Positions 5,946-7,362 of a DNA stretch of 7,362 nucleotides are shown one piece after another. Each line of letters opens with the position of its first letter. Position 1 is the stretch's first letter. Where the stretch lies: NCBI GenBank assembly GCA_032111745.1, contig JAULUH010000082.1, positions 1-7,362 of the forward strand. Direction: 5' to 3'. This DNA comes from JAULUH01 sp032111745. GTDB lineage: Bacteria > Chloroflexota > Anaerolineae > JAAEKA01. The notes under the pieces are model-generated. The model was not told the origin of the DNA. It saw only the letters and a program-made list of their open reading frames with translations, and did not search any database. A program made the position numbers and the translations under genes.

Positions 5946-6989
5946 ATGTCACAACAGGCGGCTCCCGTTTCTGGGGAGCAAACAAGCCAGACGCAGGCCC
6001 CTGGCCGGCTGCGAACTCTGCTGCGCGCACGGGAAACCGGGGTGTTCATCGCCCTGCTGTTGATGTGCCTGCTGCTCTGGCAGGCCACACCCGCCTTCAT
6101 GACCGTCCGTAACCTGCTCAACATCGGCCGGCAGGTTTCTCTCCTCGGAATCATGGCCGTCGGCATGACCTTTGTCTTGATCGCCAGAGAGGTCGACCTG
6201 TCGGTGGGCTCGGTCTATGCCCTGGTTGGGCTAGTGATGGGCATGCTGCTCGTTGATGGCCTGAACCTATGGCTGGCTATCGGTACCGGCCTGTTGATCG
6301 GGATGGGAGTCGGTGCCGTCAACGGCTTCTTGTCCACCTACGGCATGCTGCCGTCCTTTATCGTCACCCTGGGGATGATGAGCGTGGTCCGTGGCGCGGC
6401 CCTGTTGATCACCAATGGCGGGCCCGTCACCATCAACGCCCAGCAGGGAGTCGATCCAGCAGCCCTGGAGACCTTCTATTTCTTGGGCCAGGGCCGCATC
6501 TTTGACGCCATTCCCATGCAACTGGTATTCTTCTTCATTGTAGCCGCAATCGGCGCACTGGTGCTGTCCCGCACTGTGTTTGGTTTCAAGGTCTACGCCG
6601 TCGGCGGTAACCCCAAGGCCGCGCGGGCCTCCGGAATCAGGGTCTACAATATCAAGATCATGGCCTTCATCATCATGGGCTTTCTGGCTGGGTTGTCGGG
6701 CATCCTCGGCATGGCTTTCCTGCCCAGTGGTCAGGCTGGTCGCACCGGTATCGGCGTCGAGCTGGACGTGATCGCCGCCGCAATTGTCGGCGGCGCCTCC
6801 CTGTCCGGCGGTGAAGGCACCATCCTGGGTACCATCCTGGGTGTGTTGATCATCGGCGTGCTACGCAACGGTCTGGTCCTGATGGGTATCTCGCCCTTCT
6901 GGCAAGAGACCGTGATTGGCCTGGTCATTATCCTGGCCGTTGGTATCGACAAGTGGACCGGCGCCAGGCGCCGTGGCACCACCGCATAG
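5946..6989 (+). CDS. Ribose-type (RbsC-like) ABC transporter permease
   Basis: A 347-residue inner-membrane permease of the BPD_transp_2 family. After a hydrophilic N-terminus (1-28) there are about eight to ten hydrophobic segments. Family signatures are VLIAREVDLSVGSVYALVG (77-95), YGMLPSFIVTLGMMSVVRG (132-150), the cytoplasmic coupling loop YAVGGNPKAARASGI (217-231) that contacts the ATPase, and a GGASLSGGEGTILGTILG stretch (282-299) with LRNGLVLMGISPFWQ (306-320). These permeases form the channel for ribose, xylose, rhamnose, autoinducer-2 and similar substrates; the sequence does not tell which. The ATG at 5946 is preferred over an upstream GTG because GAGGAG (5931-5936) lies 9 bases before it. 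The 61-base gap after the regulator holds a small stem GCTGCG-TCGC-CGCAGC (5891-5906). The ATPase gene is not upstream and is expected downstream. Confidence 0.93.
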   Translation: MSQQAAPVSGEQTSQTQAPGRLRTLLRARETGVFIALLLMCLLLWQATPAFMTVRNLLNIGRQVSLLGIMAVGMTFVLIAREVDLSVGSVYALVGLVMGMLLVDGLNLWLAIGTGLLIGMGVGAVNGFLSTYGMLPSFIVTLGMMSVVRGAALLITNGGPVTINAQQGVDPAALETFYFLGQGRIFDAIPMQLVFFFIVAAIGALVLSRTVFGFKVYAVGGNPKAARASGIRVYNIKIMAFIIMGFLAGLSGILGMAFLPSGQAGRTGIGVELDVIAAAIVGGASLSGGEGTILGTILGVLIIGVLRNGLVLMGISPFWQETVIGLVIILAVGIDKWTGARRRGTTA

Positions 6990-7018
6990 GCTGTTCCAAC
7001 TCTGTCCAAGGGAGGTGA

Positions 7019-7048
7019 TTGTTCGGTATTCACAGACTTGTCTATAGT
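7019..7048 (+). promoter_or_regulatory. Possible internal promoter with third operator-like site before the lipoprotein gene
   Basis: The 136-base gap between permease and lipoprotein genes contains GTCTATAGTC (7040-7049), nearly the palindrome found ahead of the regulator. TCTATAGTCCACAGCA (7041-7056) matches the second upstream repeat at 12 of 16 positions. A good -10 TATAGT (7043-7048) overlaps this site, with a weak -35 TTGTTC (7019-7024) and an 18-base spacer. The likely reading is an internal promoter controlled by the same GntR regulator; this is inference. Confidence 0.35.
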
Positions 7049-7125
7049 CCACAGCAGCTAGCAGCCCTTGCCCGGTAGACCTGCCACCCGCTGTCTTCGG
7101 GCTCACCTCACACAGGAGAACTCCC

Positions 7126-7362
7126 ATGGTTCGCAACAAGTTGCCACTGGTCCTGGCCCTGATCTTAGTGACATCCATGATCCTGGCCGCATGTGTAGCA
7201 CCGGTACCCACCCAGCCGGCCGTGGAGCCCACCCCGGCACCGGTCGAGGAACCGCCCGCTCCTACCGCGGCGCCTGAGGCCGCGGCGCCAGCCGCCGGTG
7301 CCTTTGCCCTGGCGCCCGCCATCGCTACCCGCATGCAGGGTGGCGAGACGCCGAAGATCTAC
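7126..7362 (+). CDS. Lipoprotein, probable ABC-transporter substrate-binding protein (3' end off the window)
   Basis: The first 79 codons are present and the frame is open to the right edge. The N-terminus is a lipoprotein signal: MVRNK, a hydrophobic core LPLVLALILVTSMI (6-19), and a lipobox LAAC (20-23) with Cys23 the lipidated residue. Residues 24-67 are a Pro/Ala/Glu-rich low-complexity linker that should hold the mature domain away from the membrane. The stretch GGETPKIY (72-79) looks like the lead-in to the first strand of a periplasmic-binding-protein fold, but the domain itself is not visible. The role is therefore inferred from the signal, linker and the position 136 bases after a ribose-type permease. 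AGGAGA (7114-7119) lies 6 bases before the ATG. Such a protein would capture the transported solute outside the cytoplasmic membrane. Confidence 0.8.
   Translation, partial: MVRNKLPLVLALILVTSMILAACVAPVPTQPAVEPTPAPVEEPPAPTAAPEAAAPAAGAFALAPAIATRMQGGETPKIY

Noticed and set aside
7010..7078. Ribosome-site-like GGGAGGTGATT with a 19-codon frame from TTG 7019 to the stop ending at 7078, a possible leader peptide.
   Set aside because: The TTG is only 3 bases after GGAGG, which is too close, and the short peptide has no regulatory codon run or attenuator hairpin pair that I can see.

Overview
The window looks like ordinary chromosomal DNA from a GC-rich, Gram-negative-type or monoderm bacterium. Protein style points to the Chloroflexota (Anaerolineae/Caldilineae-like): a Pro/Ala/Glu-rich linker after a lipobox, a B12-binding radical SAM protein of the TIGR03960 type, a membrane-anchored spermidine-synthase-like protein, and a short 'GTAGAGACG' palindrome. 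This taxonomic guess is inference from style and not proven by any marker gene here. I see no rRNA, tRNA, CRISPR, transposase, prophage gene or toxin-antitoxin pair.

Layout. (1) 1-956, minus strand: 5' part of a B12-binding radical SAM gene that runs off the left edge. (2) 957-1308: a divergent intergenic region with a promoter for each direction and a perfect 36-bp palindrome between them. (3) 1309-3805, plus strand: a two-gene operon encoding a two-domain glyoxalase/extradiol-dioxygenase-fold (CatE-like) protein, followed 22 bp later by a membrane-anchored spermidine-synthase-like protein. A small hairpin closes the convergent junction at 3803-3827. (4) 4858-3831, minus strand: a Uri-superfamily (DUF123, GIY-YIG-like) protein overlapping by 19 bp a five-repeat HEAT protein. 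(5) 4859-5083: a divergent regulatory region with a 14-bp palindrome, a strong promoter toward the right, and two 16-bp near-identical operator-like repeats. (6) 5084-7362, plus strand: a GntR/HutC-type regulator, a ribose-type ABC permease, and the start of a lipoprotein that is probably the substrate-binding protein, cut by the right edge.

How the parts work together. The right half reads as a locally controlled carbohydrate (or similar small-molecule) import operon. The regulator is expressed from a TTGACA / extended -10 promoter, and the presumed operators lie just downstream of the predicted transcription start, so autoregulation is likely. A third related copy of the operator sits ahead of the lipoprotein gene, suggesting that the same regulator controls a second internal promoter. 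No ATP-binding subunit is present between regulator and permease; it is expected beyond the right edge. The left and middle genes have general, poorly characterised roles and no obvious pathway link to the transporter.

I do not find convincing evidence for an undescribed defence or mobile system. The best leads are the three-copy operator set, the 36-bp palindrome, the promoter/ribosome-site overlap before the Uri-like gene, and the non-canonical active-site positions in the CatE-like and spermidine-synthase-like proteins.
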